A stretch of DNA of 38,579 bases from an uncultured Allomuricauda sp. Lineage in GTDB: Bacteria > Bacteroidota > Bacteroidia > Flavobacteriales > Flavobacteriaceae. Under the pieces are notes generated by a model, which saw only the letters and a list, made by a program, of their open reading frames with translations, did no database searches and had not been told where the DNA came from. The stretch spans positions 1 to 38,579 of the forward strand of contig NZ_CAKZYF010000156.1 in NCBI RefSeq assembly GCF_937884665.1, in the 5' to 3' direction. Positions 26,094 through 33,840 of the stretch are shown in pieces. The position numbers and the translations under genes are program-made. The number at the start of each line of letters is the position of its first letter. Position 1 is the first letter of the stretch.

Positions 26094-26114
26094 GAAAAGG
26101 CTCCTGTTGGAGCC
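26094..26114 (-). terminator. Rho-independent terminator of the HtrA-end transcript
   Basis: GGCTCC (26099-26104) and GGAGCC (26109-26114) form a perfect 6-bp GC-rich stem with loop TGTT; on the minus strand it is followed by TTTT. It lies 185 nt after the HtrA stop and upstream of the M43 gene. The other 300 nt of this intergenic region show no gene. Confidence 0.72.
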
Positions 26115-26298
26115 AATAAACTTGAAGTTGTCAATTGCTTGGATATAGGTCAAGCTACCTTTGTACGTATCGGACATAAAGGATTGAATACACCGCAGTT
26201 TACGTGTTGCTGAAATTAAGAAAGTACTCACGATTTAATATAAGAATCGGACGTAATCCGCTACAAGCGATGTATTTAGCAATGAAAATGGTTTGAAT

Positions 26299-27336
26299 TT
26301 ATTCCTTAAACTCCAGCGTAAGCTCCTCAATTTTTCCTCCGCGCAATATTTTGAGCTTAAAAGACTTTTGATTCAAAAAACGGCCATGCGCTTCCTCGGT
26401 AGTTTGGGATATTACTTGGTTAAGTTGCTCAAAAGCTTTTCGGGTAAGAGGAAGTCCGTTAACCGATACAATGACATCACCTCCTAGAATGATATCCTGT
26501 CTATCCAGGATCGTTTTTTCAAAACCTCCTTTTAATCCTGCGTAGTAGGCTGGCGAAAAGCGAACAACGGATTCTACCAGCAGACCTCCCCTTATAGGGA
26601 CATTGAGTATCCAGGCGGTTTTATCATCTAAAAAAAATCCATTGATCCCGGTCCAGCGTCTGTTACCATCCACAACCACTTTTTTCGCCAAGTTGGTAGT
26701 GGCCGCGAATCCCAAACCTTGAAATCCACCAGATTCTGTAATAATGTAGCTGGAAATACCGATAACTTCGCCTTTTAAATTAAACATAGGCCCTCCTGAA
26801 TTTCCCTGGTTAATGGAGGCATCTGTTTGAAAAAATTCGTTGAGCGTAAATCCAGAGGTCCTTGTCTTTTGTTCTTTTCTTCCACTGATATGCCCAACGG
26901 ATAGCGAGTGCTCCAATCCATAGGGCGCACCAACAATGATTATTTGTTCCCCTACAGAAACTTTGTCAGAATCTCCCAGCTGAGCTACAGTATACTTCTT
27001 GGGCATCCAAGAAAGAACAATAAGGGCTAAGTCTGCCATAGGCGCCGAACGAATGACCTTGGCCGGAATCTCCTCGCCATTGAAAAAGCGCACGGTAATT
27101 TTTTCGGCATCGTTCACAACATGTGCCGCAGTAAGAATCTCCCCGTCGCCCGAAATTATAACTCCAGAACCTATACCTTCATCCGTTGCCATTTCGTGGT
27201 CTTCTTTTAGCACTTTCGATTCTGTAAGAATGGTGACCACTGAGGGATTCACTCGTTTGTAGAGTTCGGCTATACTTTGTGAGTGAACTGTAAATAGAAA
27301 CAGGTTAAGAAAAATAGTTATTACTGGTTTTTTCAT
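26299..27336 (-). CDS. HtrA/Deg-family serine protease with PDZ domain
   Basis: 345 aa, one PDZ domain, shorter than DegP. The signal peptide is MKKPVITIFLNLFLFTVHSQ. The trypsin-like domain has a full triad: His72 (TAAHVV), Asp102 (ADLALI) and Ser180 (GNSGGP). GSGVIISGDGEILTAAHVV and FFQTDASINQGNSGGP are family signatures. A C-terminal PDZ lies at about 240-340. It is periplasmic and removes misfolded proteins. It starts 13 nt after the LytTR regulator gene, which makes it the last cistron of a likely envelope-stress operon. Confidence 0.92.
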   Translation of the reverse strand: MKKPVITIFLNLFLFTVHSQSIAELYKRVNPSVVTILTESKVLKEDHEMATDEGIGSGVIISGDGEILTAAHVVNDAEKITVRFFNGEEIPAKVIRSAPMADLALIVLSWMPKKYTVAQLGDSDKVSVGEQIIIVGAPYGLEHSLSVGHISGRKEQKTRTSGFTLNEFFQTDASINQGNSGGPMFNLKGEVIGISSYIITESGGFQGLGFAATTNLAKKVVVDGNRRWTGINGFFLDDKTAWILNVPIRGGLLVESVVRFSPAYYAGLKGGFEKTILDRQDIILGGDVIVSVNGLPLTRKAFEQLNQVISQTTEEAHGRFLNQKSFKLKILRGGKIEELTLEFKE

Positions 27337-27349
27337 ACGTTCTAAAATC

Positions 27350-28105
27350 TTAGTTTATCCATTTTTTTAATTGGGGTGCCTTCGCTTTGCTGACTATGAT
27401 TTGATCTGAAGTTTTCGGACTTACGTTCAAAATCAACTTCCCATTGTAGTACAGTTGGATATTTTCAATCGCCCTCCGCTGTATGATAAACTGTCTATTT
27501 ACCCTAAAGAATTGATTTGGATTCAACTCCATTTCGATATTTTCCAAATTTTCATCCATAATGTACCCCTTGCTATCGAAGGAAATGGCTTTAACGATTC
27601 CGGCATCAATTGTGAAATATGCGACGTCATCAACGCTCAATGGGATCAAAGTATCCCGCTGTTGTACCAAATAGGTTGATTTGTACATCTTTCTATCCGT
27701 AGTGAGTATCTGTAAAACCTGTTGGAGTTGGCTATCCATTGGAACCTTTTTCTTCGTAAATCGATACTTATCCATAGCTTCCTTTAGTTCATCCTCATCA
27801 ATGGGTTTGAGCAGGTAATCGATGCTGTTGACTTTGAAGGCTTTCAAGGCATACTCATCGTAGGCCGTAGTAAAAATTATAGGGGTCTCAATTTGTACCT
27901 TATCGAAGATTTTAAAGGAGATGCCATCTGCCAAATGAATATCAAAAAATGCCAGTTCGATATCGTTTTGTTGTGAGAAATAATCCACTGCACCGGAAAC
28001 GGTGTCGATAATACGATCAACTTCAATGGTTGAATCCACTGTTCTCAAGAGAAACTTTAAGTTTTCTGCCGCAGCTTTTTCATCCTCGATTATCACTACT
28101 TTCAT
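27350..28105 (-). CDS. LytTR-family response regulator
   Basis: 251 aa. The receiver domain (1-115) has IIEDE (acidic pocket), phospho-acceptor Asp55 (FFDIHLADG), a Thr/Ser at FTTAYDEYA and the KPI Lys. A LytTR DNA-binding domain follows (about 145-250, PLSVDDVAYFTIDAG, QFFRVNRQFII). Its start ATG overlaps the kinase stop (TGA) by 4 bases, showing translational coupling. It is the cognate regulator of the kinase and probably controls its own operon and the neighbouring HtrA gene. Confidence 0.93.
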   Translation of the reverse strand: MKVVIIEDEKAAAENLKFLLRTVDSTIEVDRIIDTVSGAVDYFSQQNDIELAFFDIHLADGISFKIFDKVQIETPIIFTTAYDEYALKAFKVNSIDYLLKPIDEDELKEAMDKYRFTKKKVPMDSQLQQVLQILTTDRKMYKSTYLVQQRDTLIPLSVDDVAYFTIDAGIVKAISFDSKGYIMDENLENIEMELNPNQFFRVNRQFIIQRRAIENIQLYYNGKLILNVSPKTSDQIIVSKAKAPQLKKWIN

Positions 28106-29109
28106 ACTATCGGTATTTTTACGATAAAGTACGTTCCGTCTTTTAAAATTTCAATTTCTTTTTTTGTGTGCAATTTGAATCTTTTGTTCAAGTTGCTCAA
28201 ACCGGTGTTGGTACTTTCAATGTGACCCGTCCTGTTCTGCAACCGATTCTTCACTACCAAATGGTTGTTCTCCTCAAACACATCGACACGCAATGGTCTA
28301 TCGGTTGAGATTTCATTGTGCTTTACCGCGTTTTCCATCAGCAACTGCAATGCCAGGGTAGGAATTTTTCTGGAGAGCAGCTTTTCACCTATGTTGACAT
28401 GTACCATGAAATTGTCGCGATACCGCTCCTTTATGAGATGAATGTAGCTTTCCAAAAACTTTAGCTCTTCTTTTACGGTCAACAAATCTTGGTCTTTGCT
28501 TTGCAATATGTATCGGTAAAGAAAAGATAGTTTATTGATGAATTTTCCCGCTGCTTTTTGGTCCTCCCTGACCAACAAACTCAACGAATTGAGGGAATTG
28601 AACAAAAAATGCGGATTTACCTGGTTCTTTAAAGCGGCCAATTCGTTCTGCAGGCTTTGTTGCTTTAACTGTTCTTTTTCTATGGCATCCTGTTTCGACT
28701 GATTGTTCAGCCCAATCGCTCGACTAATGATCAAAAGCATTATCAGTACAAAGAGGTAAATGAATCGATTTAGTCTGGGATTCAAGGAATATTCGTTAAA
28801 ACTGTAAATCAAATGATCAACCAGTTCAAAACACAATATCCAAACCACGAGAATGGCCAGGTTAAGAACAATAAACACAGGAACTTGGAACTTGGTATTA
28901 AAACGTTTTACCCAGTTCAAATTGAATTTTAGGACCACATAACAAAAACTAAAAAGCATAAAAGCTCTAAAAAATGTATCTGTCCAAGAGACTTCCATCA
29001 AACTCATCAATCCTTGTTCTTCGCTTCCAAACAAAAAAACAATTCTTGGTATGTTCACCAAAAGTGAGAAGCTCACTGCTACGATCAATATGAGTCTGTT
29101 GGTATTCAT
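28102..29109 (-). CDS. LytS-type sensor histidine kinase
   Basis: 335 aa. Four TM helices occupy the N-terminal 140 residues, with no large sensor domain, then a coiled coil (KEQLKQQSLQNELAALKNQ). The His-kinase domain carries NPHFLFNSLNSL (phospho-acceptor His), LLMENAVKHN (N box) and TGLSNLNKRF (G box). The lack of an extracytoplasmic domain suggests that it senses the membrane itself or a partner protein. Its ATG comes only 9 nt after a terminator hairpin in the upstream transcript. Confidence 0.92.
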   Translation of the reverse strand: MNTNRLILIVAVSFSLLVNIPRIVFLFGSEEQGLMSLMEVSWTDTFFRAFMLFSFCYVVLKFNLNWVKRFNTKFQVPVFIVLNLAILVVWILCFELVDHLIYSFNEYSLNPRLNRFIYLFVLIMLLIISRAIGLNNQSKQDAIEKEQLKQQSLQNELAALKNQVNPHFLFNSLNSLSLLVREDQKAAGKFINKLSFLYRYILQSKDQDLLTVKEELKFLESYIHLIKERYRDNFMVHVNIGEKLLSRKIPTLALQLLMENAVKHNEISTDRPLRVDVFEENNHLVVKNRLQNRTGHIESTNTGLSNLNKRFKLHTKKEIEILKDGTYFIVKIPIV

Positions 29110-29118
29110 TTCTAATAA

Positions 29119-29141
29119 AAAGGCTTGCAGTACAAGCCTTT
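29119..29141 (-). terminator. Terminator/attenuator between the Spy-like gene and the kinase gene
   Basis: Stem AAAGGCTTG (29119-29127) and CAAGCCTTT (29133-29141) has 9 perfect base pairs and a 5-nt loop. Reading on the minus strand it is followed by TTTTTATT and then, 9 nt later, by the ATG of the kinase. It would end most transcripts after the Spy-like gene and allow only readthrough into the kinase-regulator-HtrA part. Confidence 0.7.
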
Positions 29142-29154
29142 AAACTTAAGAATT

Positions 29155-29535
29155 CTAACTTTTGCCCTTATTGTTTTCTTTCATTTTTTGTTGCATTTCC
29201 TCCTGGGTTTCCAAGTATGCTTCAAACTGTTCTTCTGAAAGTATGGCTTTCATTTCTGCATCCTTATTTTTACGGATAGTTTTAAATTCTTTGTATTTGG
29301 CAAGTCTTCCTTTGTTACTTTCCTTTAGACTCATCATTTGTTTTCCATACTTACGGGTAATATCTTCAAATTTTGGTTTTTGCGCCTCGGATAAATCCAA
29401 CTTTAGGGAATACTCGGTAAGTTGAGTCTGCATTCGAGCCCTTTGCTCTTCGGTCAATTCACTTTGTTGTGCCATTATCGAGTTACCTAGTAGTACGAGT
29501 ACTGCTAAAATTAAAATGTGCTTTATTGATTTCAT
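29155..29535 (-). CDS. Small Spy/CpxP-like periplasmic protein (LTxxQ type)
   Basis: 126 aa with signal peptide (MKSIKHILILAVLVLLGNSIMAQ). The mature part is almost entirely helical and charged. SELTEEQRARMQTQL and LDLSEAQKPKFEDI are repeats of the LTxxQ-type pattern, and a third, ILSEEQFEAYLETQEEM, follows. This is the pattern of Spy/CpxP/DUF4890 proteins, which act as periplasmic chaperones or repressors of envelope-stress kinases. It is 20 nt from the DUF6515-like gene, and the terminator hairpin follows it. Confidence 0.7.
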   Translation of the reverse strand: MKSIKHILILAVLVLLGNSIMAQQSELTEEQRARMQTQLTEYSLKLDLSEAQKPKFEDITRKYGKQMMSLKESNKGRLAKYKEFKTIRKNKDAEMKAILSEEQFEAYLETQEEMQQKMKENNKGKS

Positions 29536-29555
29536 TGCTACTTTATTTCTGTTCC

Positions 29556-30110
29556 TTATTCTTTAATTTCTCCTACAACTTTATACCCTTTGCCACCGAC
29601 GGTCTTGACTTTCTTATAAAGCGTTTCATTGTATTGGAAGTATGTTTCATCGTCTATTTTTAGTTTCTCCGCTTCATTAGGTAATTCATAAACTATAGCG
29701 TTCAACGGGGGTTCAACGATTTTATATTTTGTACCATCTTCAACATAGAAATTTCCAACGTAATAGTAATAAACAGAGGTTCCAACTACAACCCTGGTGT
29801 GACCTTGGGGCAAGGATTCAATTATAATCCCAACAGGTGGGTTGACCACAAGGTATGATCCATTGTAATACCGATAGTACAATCCGCCGTAATAGTGATA
29901 CCGCAACCCCCCATAGTTGACCACAACTGCCCTTGTGGGCACTGTTCTTACTACGGTTACATTGGGGACGGGGCGTGAATAAACCACCCTTGGTGCTGTT
30001 CGTACCACGATTCTCGGTGTTCGTACCACTACGTTTTGGGCATTAAGGTTTTCAGCGAGGAAAAACATTCCCAAAATACCCGTGATCACCACTGATGTTC
30101 GTGCTTTCAT
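29556..30110 (-). CDS. DUF6515-like secreted protein rich in Tyr and Val
   Basis: 184 aa, with signal peptide (MKARTSVVITGILGMFFLAE, ending NLNAQ). An Arg/Val/Pro-rich stretch (RTPRIVVRTAPRVVYSRPV) precedes YYG and YYR Tyr-rich repeats, then PVGIIIESLPQGH and YVEDGTKYKIVEPP. This is the layout I associate with the DUF6515 family of Bacteroidota; its function is unknown. It is first in a co-directional set with the Spy-like protein, LytS, LytTR and HtrA genes. The promoter-like box precedes it directly. Confidence 0.72.
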   Translation of the reverse strand: MKARTSVVITGILGMFFLAENLNAQNVVVRTPRIVVRTAPRVVYSRPVPNVTVVRTVPTRAVVVNYGGLRYHYYGGLYYRYYNGSYLVVNPPVGIIIESLPQGHTRVVVGTSVYYYYVGNFYVEDGTKYKIVEPPLNAIVYELPNEAEKLKIDDETYFQYNETLYKKVKTVGGKGYKVVGEIKE

Positions 30111-30136
30111 CTTTTAACTTTTTACATGATTTGGAA

Positions 30137-30144
30137 CAAAAGTA
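30137..30144 (-). promoter_or_regulatory. Putative -7 box for the DUF6515-Spy-LytSR-HtrA set
   Basis: TACTTTTG on the minus strand matches TAnnTTTG and lies 26 nt before the ATG of the DUF6515-like gene. The -33 element is weak: a TTTT about 21 nt upstream. Confidence 0.45.
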
Positions 30145-30640
30145 TTTCCTCGGATAGCGCTTCATAAAATTTTTGAAGTGAAGTATCCAAAGTTGAACTT
30201 GAAACGTCTCATTACAGGTTTAAAAAACCTATCCTGGTGAAAAGTAATGTCCATTTTTGGTGTAAACTATTTTCAATCAATTAGTGCTTGTTAAGAAAGT
30301 ATTCTCAATCCTTTGCTTATGAGATACAAAATCAATGGATATTTTGAGCGTTGGTCGGTCTTGTTTTGAATGAATTTATGGATATATGAATACCTCGCCT
30401 CTTTTAAGAAGTATTTCATTTTGTGTGTTCCTTTTGGCGAGACCCAGAATCATCCAAATGTTACCTTAGAAAGTAGCTGCAGGAAAGCAAGTATTGAGGA
30501 AAAGGACAAATTAGCCCATAGTTCAATTTTTTTGAAAAGTACTTTCTAATGGTTTGGTAATGAAACGTTTTGTCATTTCTTCCAACCTAAGAATTCGAAA
30601 TAATCCTTACTTTTAGATAAAATTAGGAAAGTCGCGAAGC
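30145..30640. other. Intergenic region without a recognisable gene
   Basis: About 500 nt between divergent genes. It contains a short perfect AGGTTT/AAACCT hairpin near 30217-30231 and many in-frame stops on both strands. I see no tRNA, no conserved RNA and no intact ORF. Confidence 0.5.
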
Positions 30641-30910
30641 ATGATTTCCAAAAAAATTTCCGTAAAAAAACCAAGAAGCAAGGTTCTTCTGGATTTATTG
30701 GCCCATTATGTTATCACGGTTTGGATATTGGTGCTTCTTCTTTTTTTGACGGACCAGACGTGGTTGTTGCATGGTGTCAACCTTTTTCTTTGCCTAATTG
30801 GTGCAATGGTCATAGTCCCTCTTCGTTTGTTGGCCCAACATCTTCTGTTTTCTTTAGAACGGGATAAATACATCAAAAAAATCGTGGAAGAACTCATTAA
30901 CGATAAATAG
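30641..30910 (+). CDS. Small two-TM membrane protein, unknown
   Basis: 89 aa. A basic N-terminus (MISKKISVKKPRSK) is followed by two hydrophobic helices (about 20-40 and 44-64), then a charged C-terminus (LERDKYIKKIVEELINDK). No family recognised. The next gene on the same strand is 198 nt away. Confidence 0.55.
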   Translation: MISKKISVKKPRSKVLLDLLAHYVITVWILVLLLFLTDQTWLLHGVNLFLCLIGAMVIVPLRLLAQHLLFSLERDKYIKKIVEELINDK

Positions 30911-31108
30911 TTCCCCCATGATGGAAAAATTATACAATCCATAAAATCCTTGGGAATTGTTATTTTCCATAAGTAAATCCCTTAAATGAAATCCAAAAAG
31001 CTACACTATGTAAATTTCCCTTATTTTTCCCTAAAAATCGAAATGCAAAAGAGAGTGGGCATCCCGTTCCGAATATTTGGATTTTACTCTTATTTTTGAG
31101 GTAACACT

Positions 31109-32209
31109 ATGACCAAAAAACTGTTTATAGCCGCTACCGGGCAACACAAGGGAAAGACAACCTGTACTTTAGGAATTGCCGCTTCCATAAAGAGTAAGGG
31201 ATATAATGTTGGATATTGCAAACCCGTGGGACAAAACCATATTCTAATCGACGATGCCATGGTGGATAAAGATGTGGTGCTTTTTGAAAATATACTTGAT
31301 TTTCAAACTGTTCCTAAAATTCATAGTCCGGTAATCATCTCATCGGGGGTAACACGAGCTTTTATTGACGACCCTTCACAATTTCAGTTTGTGGAGAAAA
31401 TTCAGCGGGCTAAAACCCATCTGGAGAAAAACCATGATGTTTTGGTATATGAAGGAACAGGACATGCGGGTGTAGGCAGCATTGTTGACCTTTCCAACGC
31501 GCAGGTTGCCAAAATGTTGGATTGTGAGGTAATCATGGTTGCAGAAGGAGGTATCGGCAATACGTTTGATCAGTTAAACATGAACCTGGCCTTGTTCAGG
31601 GAGTTGGATGTACCTGTAAAAGGGGTCATTATCAACAAAATACACCCCGGTAAATCGGAAAAAGTCATTCGCTGCGTAACCGAAGCAATGAAAAAAATAG
31701 ATATTCCTGTTCTGGGAGCACTACCCTATGACAAAGTACTTTCATATCCTTTATTGGCCACCATAAAAAAATCCATAAGTGGAAGGGTTTTACTTAATCC
31801 AAAACAAATGTACAAGCAGGTGGAGGATATTATCGCTGGGTCCTTGGCCGCCGTGGATGAATTGACCCATTTCCATAATTTGGTGTTGATTGCCACTATA
31901 GACAACCTTAAGACCAAAATCCAGAATATTAAACGAAAAGCAGAGGCAGAAAAACTAGAAGGATGTCCCTTAAGTGGGGTCATTATAACCAGCTACGATA
32001 AATTCAAAGGAAGTTCTTCCGCCTCTGACTTTGATGATGACTATTTAAAAGCGCATAAAATCCCGGTTTTGGCAACGGATTTGGATACCTATGATACCGT
32101 CGTGGCCATTAGCAATATTGAGGTAAAAATCAATAACAAAACCCCTTGGAAGGTAAAACGCGCCATTTCACTTTTTGAAAACAATGTCGATTTAAAAAGT
32201 ATTTATTAG
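31109..32209 (+). CDS. P-loop ATPase, BioD-like/DRTGG (Pta N-terminal type)
   Basis: 366 aa. The N-terminal half is a dethiobiotin-synthetase-like P-loop domain: Walker A GQHKGKTT (11-18), VGYCKPVGQNH, YEGTGHAGVG, and VKGVIINKIHP. The C-terminal part (about 215-340, LVLIATIDNLKTKIQNIKRK followed by LSGVIITSYDKF and DDDYLKAHKIPVLATDLDTY) resembles a DRTGG domain. This is the regulatory N-terminal layout of long phosphotransacetylases, here without the catalytic Pta domain. It is probably a regulatory or nucleotide-binding protein; its substrate is unknown. A TATTTTTG box lies only 11 nt before the ATG. Confidence 0.78.
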   Translation: MTKKLFIAATGQHKGKTTCTLGIAASIKSKGYNVGYCKPVGQNHILIDDAMVDKDVVLFENILDFQTVPKIHSPVIISSGVTRAFIDDPSQFQFVEKIQRAKTHLEKNHDVLVYEGTGHAGVGSIVDLSNAQVAKMLDCEVIMVAEGGIGNTFDQLNMNLALFRELDVPVKGVIINKIHPGKSEKVIRCVTEAMKKIDIPVLGALPYDKVLSYPLLATIKKSISGRVLLNPKQMYKQVEDIIAGSLAAVDELTHFHNLVLIATIDNLKTKIQNIKRKAEAEKLEGCPLSGVIITSYDKFKGSSSASDFDDDYLKAHKIPVLATDLDTYDTVVAISNIEVKINNKTPWKVKRAISLFENNVDLKSIY

Positions 32210-32265
32210 GAGTTCAAAAAAAGTACTGGAAAGTCAAAATCTTTGAACCCTACCTATCCTGCAAA

Positions 32266-32553
32266 TCACCCAAATAAAGCGCTACCTATTATAATGAGTA
32301 TGTTAATTACAGTACTGGCAACAAGCAAGCGATATATCATCAAGGGTTTTTGAACGGTTAGAATAGCAGCATTGTGCATACTACAGACAATTACGGTGAC
32401 CATCGCCAAAAACATGGAAATTCTTAAATCGTTCAACCCAAAGGCATATAAAATCGCAACACCTCCGAGACAAGTGGACAATACAATGCCCAAAGAAGCA
32501 TAGCCGTTACTGTTTTTGATAAAGTCTTTTTGAATATTGGATAAGAGTGCCAT
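32266..32553 (-). CDS. Small membrane protein, unknown
   Basis: 95 aa with three likely TM helices (about 20-38, 45-62 and 72-94) and a short polar N-terminus (MALLSNIQKDFIKNSNG). No known family. It lies convergent to the P-loop ATPase gene, with only 56 nt between stops. A well-placed promoter box with direct repeats precedes it. Confidence 0.55.
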   Translation of the reverse strand: MALLSNIQKDFIKNSNGYASLGIVLSTCLGGVAILYAFGLNDLRISMFLAMVTVIVCSMHNAAILTVQKPLMIYRLLVASTVINILIIIGSALFG

Positions 32554-32570
32554 CTCTTCTGATTTTTAAA

Positions 32571-32606
32571 TGATTACACTCCAAAACTACCCTTATGTGA
32601 TTACAC
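32571..32606 (-). promoter_or_regulatory. Promoter box flanked by 9-bp direct repeats
   Basis: TAGTTTTG on the minus strand (32589-32582), a match to TAnnTTTG, lies 28 nt upstream of the small membrane protein start. It is flanked by two copies of TGATTACAC (32571-32579 and 32598-32606 on +), 27 nt apart. The repeats are placed like operators for a dimeric regulator. Confidence 0.4.
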
Positions 32607-32680
32607 ATTTTATGATATTTATCAGGTTTTGAAAACAGACAGGTGCAGATATAAATACGAAGGCTTCAAAAAGTCCTTGG

Positions 32681-33685
32681 TCAAGGTTTACCCTGGATTC
32701 TTTGCCATAGGTTACGCAAAAGATACTGGGCATCATCCCTCGTTTTCTTTGCTTCTGTAACAACAATTTGTCCATTGTTTTCCTGAAGGTGATACGTAAA
32801 TGCGAACACTGTTTTTCCATCTTTTTGTGGAATTAGGCCAAAACGAAGATCATAGAAAAACCAATCTTCATCTTTCTGCTCCAAAATATACCATCCTTCA
32901 GAAATCGTTACCAGTCGTTGTACGTTTGGATATTTTAGGATTTCAGATGCTTCTCCTCGATGTTTTGGAAACCTTTTAAAGGTGATTTTACCGGTATCAA
33001 AAAAGGAGTGGTCACCAATTAGATATGCTTGCCCGGTATCCACGTTCGCATTCCAAACAATCGTATTCAAAGGTGCTGGGCGGGTTGAAATTTTCGTGTA
33101 TAAAATATCTTGCGTATCCAGCGCCACTTCAAAGCGTCTGTGAACCACCCACTTTAAAAATAAGGTAAAGAACAAATAAGAGGTTGAAAACACCAATCCA
33201 AATTGGTTGAACCTCCGCCTACGTTGTGAACCTCTCTTCATGAAGAGCACCGCAAAAGTGAGTACCAAAAAGGGAAGGGTGTACAGCGGATCAATTACAA
33301 AAATTGAATTAAACGCCAACCGGAGTTCGAAAGGCCAGAAAAGTCGAGTACCCCATGTGGTGAAGGCATCGAGCAAAGGATGAGTCAATAAACCCCAAAA
33401 AAACAACTTTGCCCAAGGTTTCCATCCCAATTGGTGCTTGCGCTCTATGGCATTGGTCAACCATCCAAAAATTGGGGCCCCGAGGAGACCAAAGAGAATA
33501 GAATGACTAAATCCGCGATGCAGTTCAATAGCGCTAAGGGTATCCGTAAAATAGTTGGCTACCACATCCAAATCTGGAACGGTACCCGCGATAGCTCCAT
33601 AAAGAAGCGCTTTGTTACCAACTTTTTTGCCCAGGACCGCTTCACCTACAGCCGCTCCCAGCACAATTTGTGTTAAGGAATCCAA
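32681..33685 (-). CDS. YdjM/DUF457-type metal-dependent membrane hydrolase
   Basis: 334 aa. N-terminus MDSLTQIVLGAAVGEAVLG is the family hallmark; the start codon is TTG (33683-33685), since the frame has a stop shortly upstream and no ATG. PDLD at about 38-41 and ELHRGFSHS at about 54-62 are the metal-site residues of the YdjM (LexA-regulated, putative inner-membrane metal-dependent hydrolase) family. Four or five TM helices follow, then a soluble C-terminal domain of about 150 residues. It diverges from the photolyase gene at 33841. In E. coli YdjM is SOS-induced; DNA-damage control here is a family analogy only. Confidence 0.82.
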   Translation of the reverse strand: MDSLTQIVLGAAVGEAVLGKKVGNKALLYGAIAGTVPDLDVVANYFTDTLSAIELHRGFSHSILFGLLGAPIFGWLTNAIERKHQLGWKPWAKLFFWGLLTHPLLDAFTTWGTRLFWPFELRLAFNSIFVIDPLYTLPFLVLTFAVLFMKRGSQRRRRFNQFGLVFSTSYLFFTLFLKWVVHRRFEVALDTQDILYTKISTRPAPLNTIVWNANVDTGQAYLIGDHSFFDTGKITFKRFPKHRGEASEILKYPNVQRLVTISEGWYILEQKDEDWFFYDLRFGLIPQKDGKTVFAFTYHLQENNGQIVVTEAKKTRDDAQYLLRNLWQRIQGKP

Positions 33686-33840
33686 ATGGAATGTTCTTTA
33701 CTACGAAAATAGGTATTCAGACTTCAGTCCCTTCAAAAAAAGGAATGAACAGTTGATTTTTATCTTGAAAGTATCTTTTCATACCTTTATCTTTAAGAAA
33801 GGGGTTTTCCCCTGCTTGCTACGAAAAAGAAATAGAAACG

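Noticed and set aside
31091..31098. TATTTTTG as promoter of the P-loop ATPase
   Set aside because: It matches TAnnTTTG, but lies 11 nt before the ATG and no TTTG -33 is found at 17-23 nt. It would give an almost leaderless mRNA, so it is not listed as a feature.
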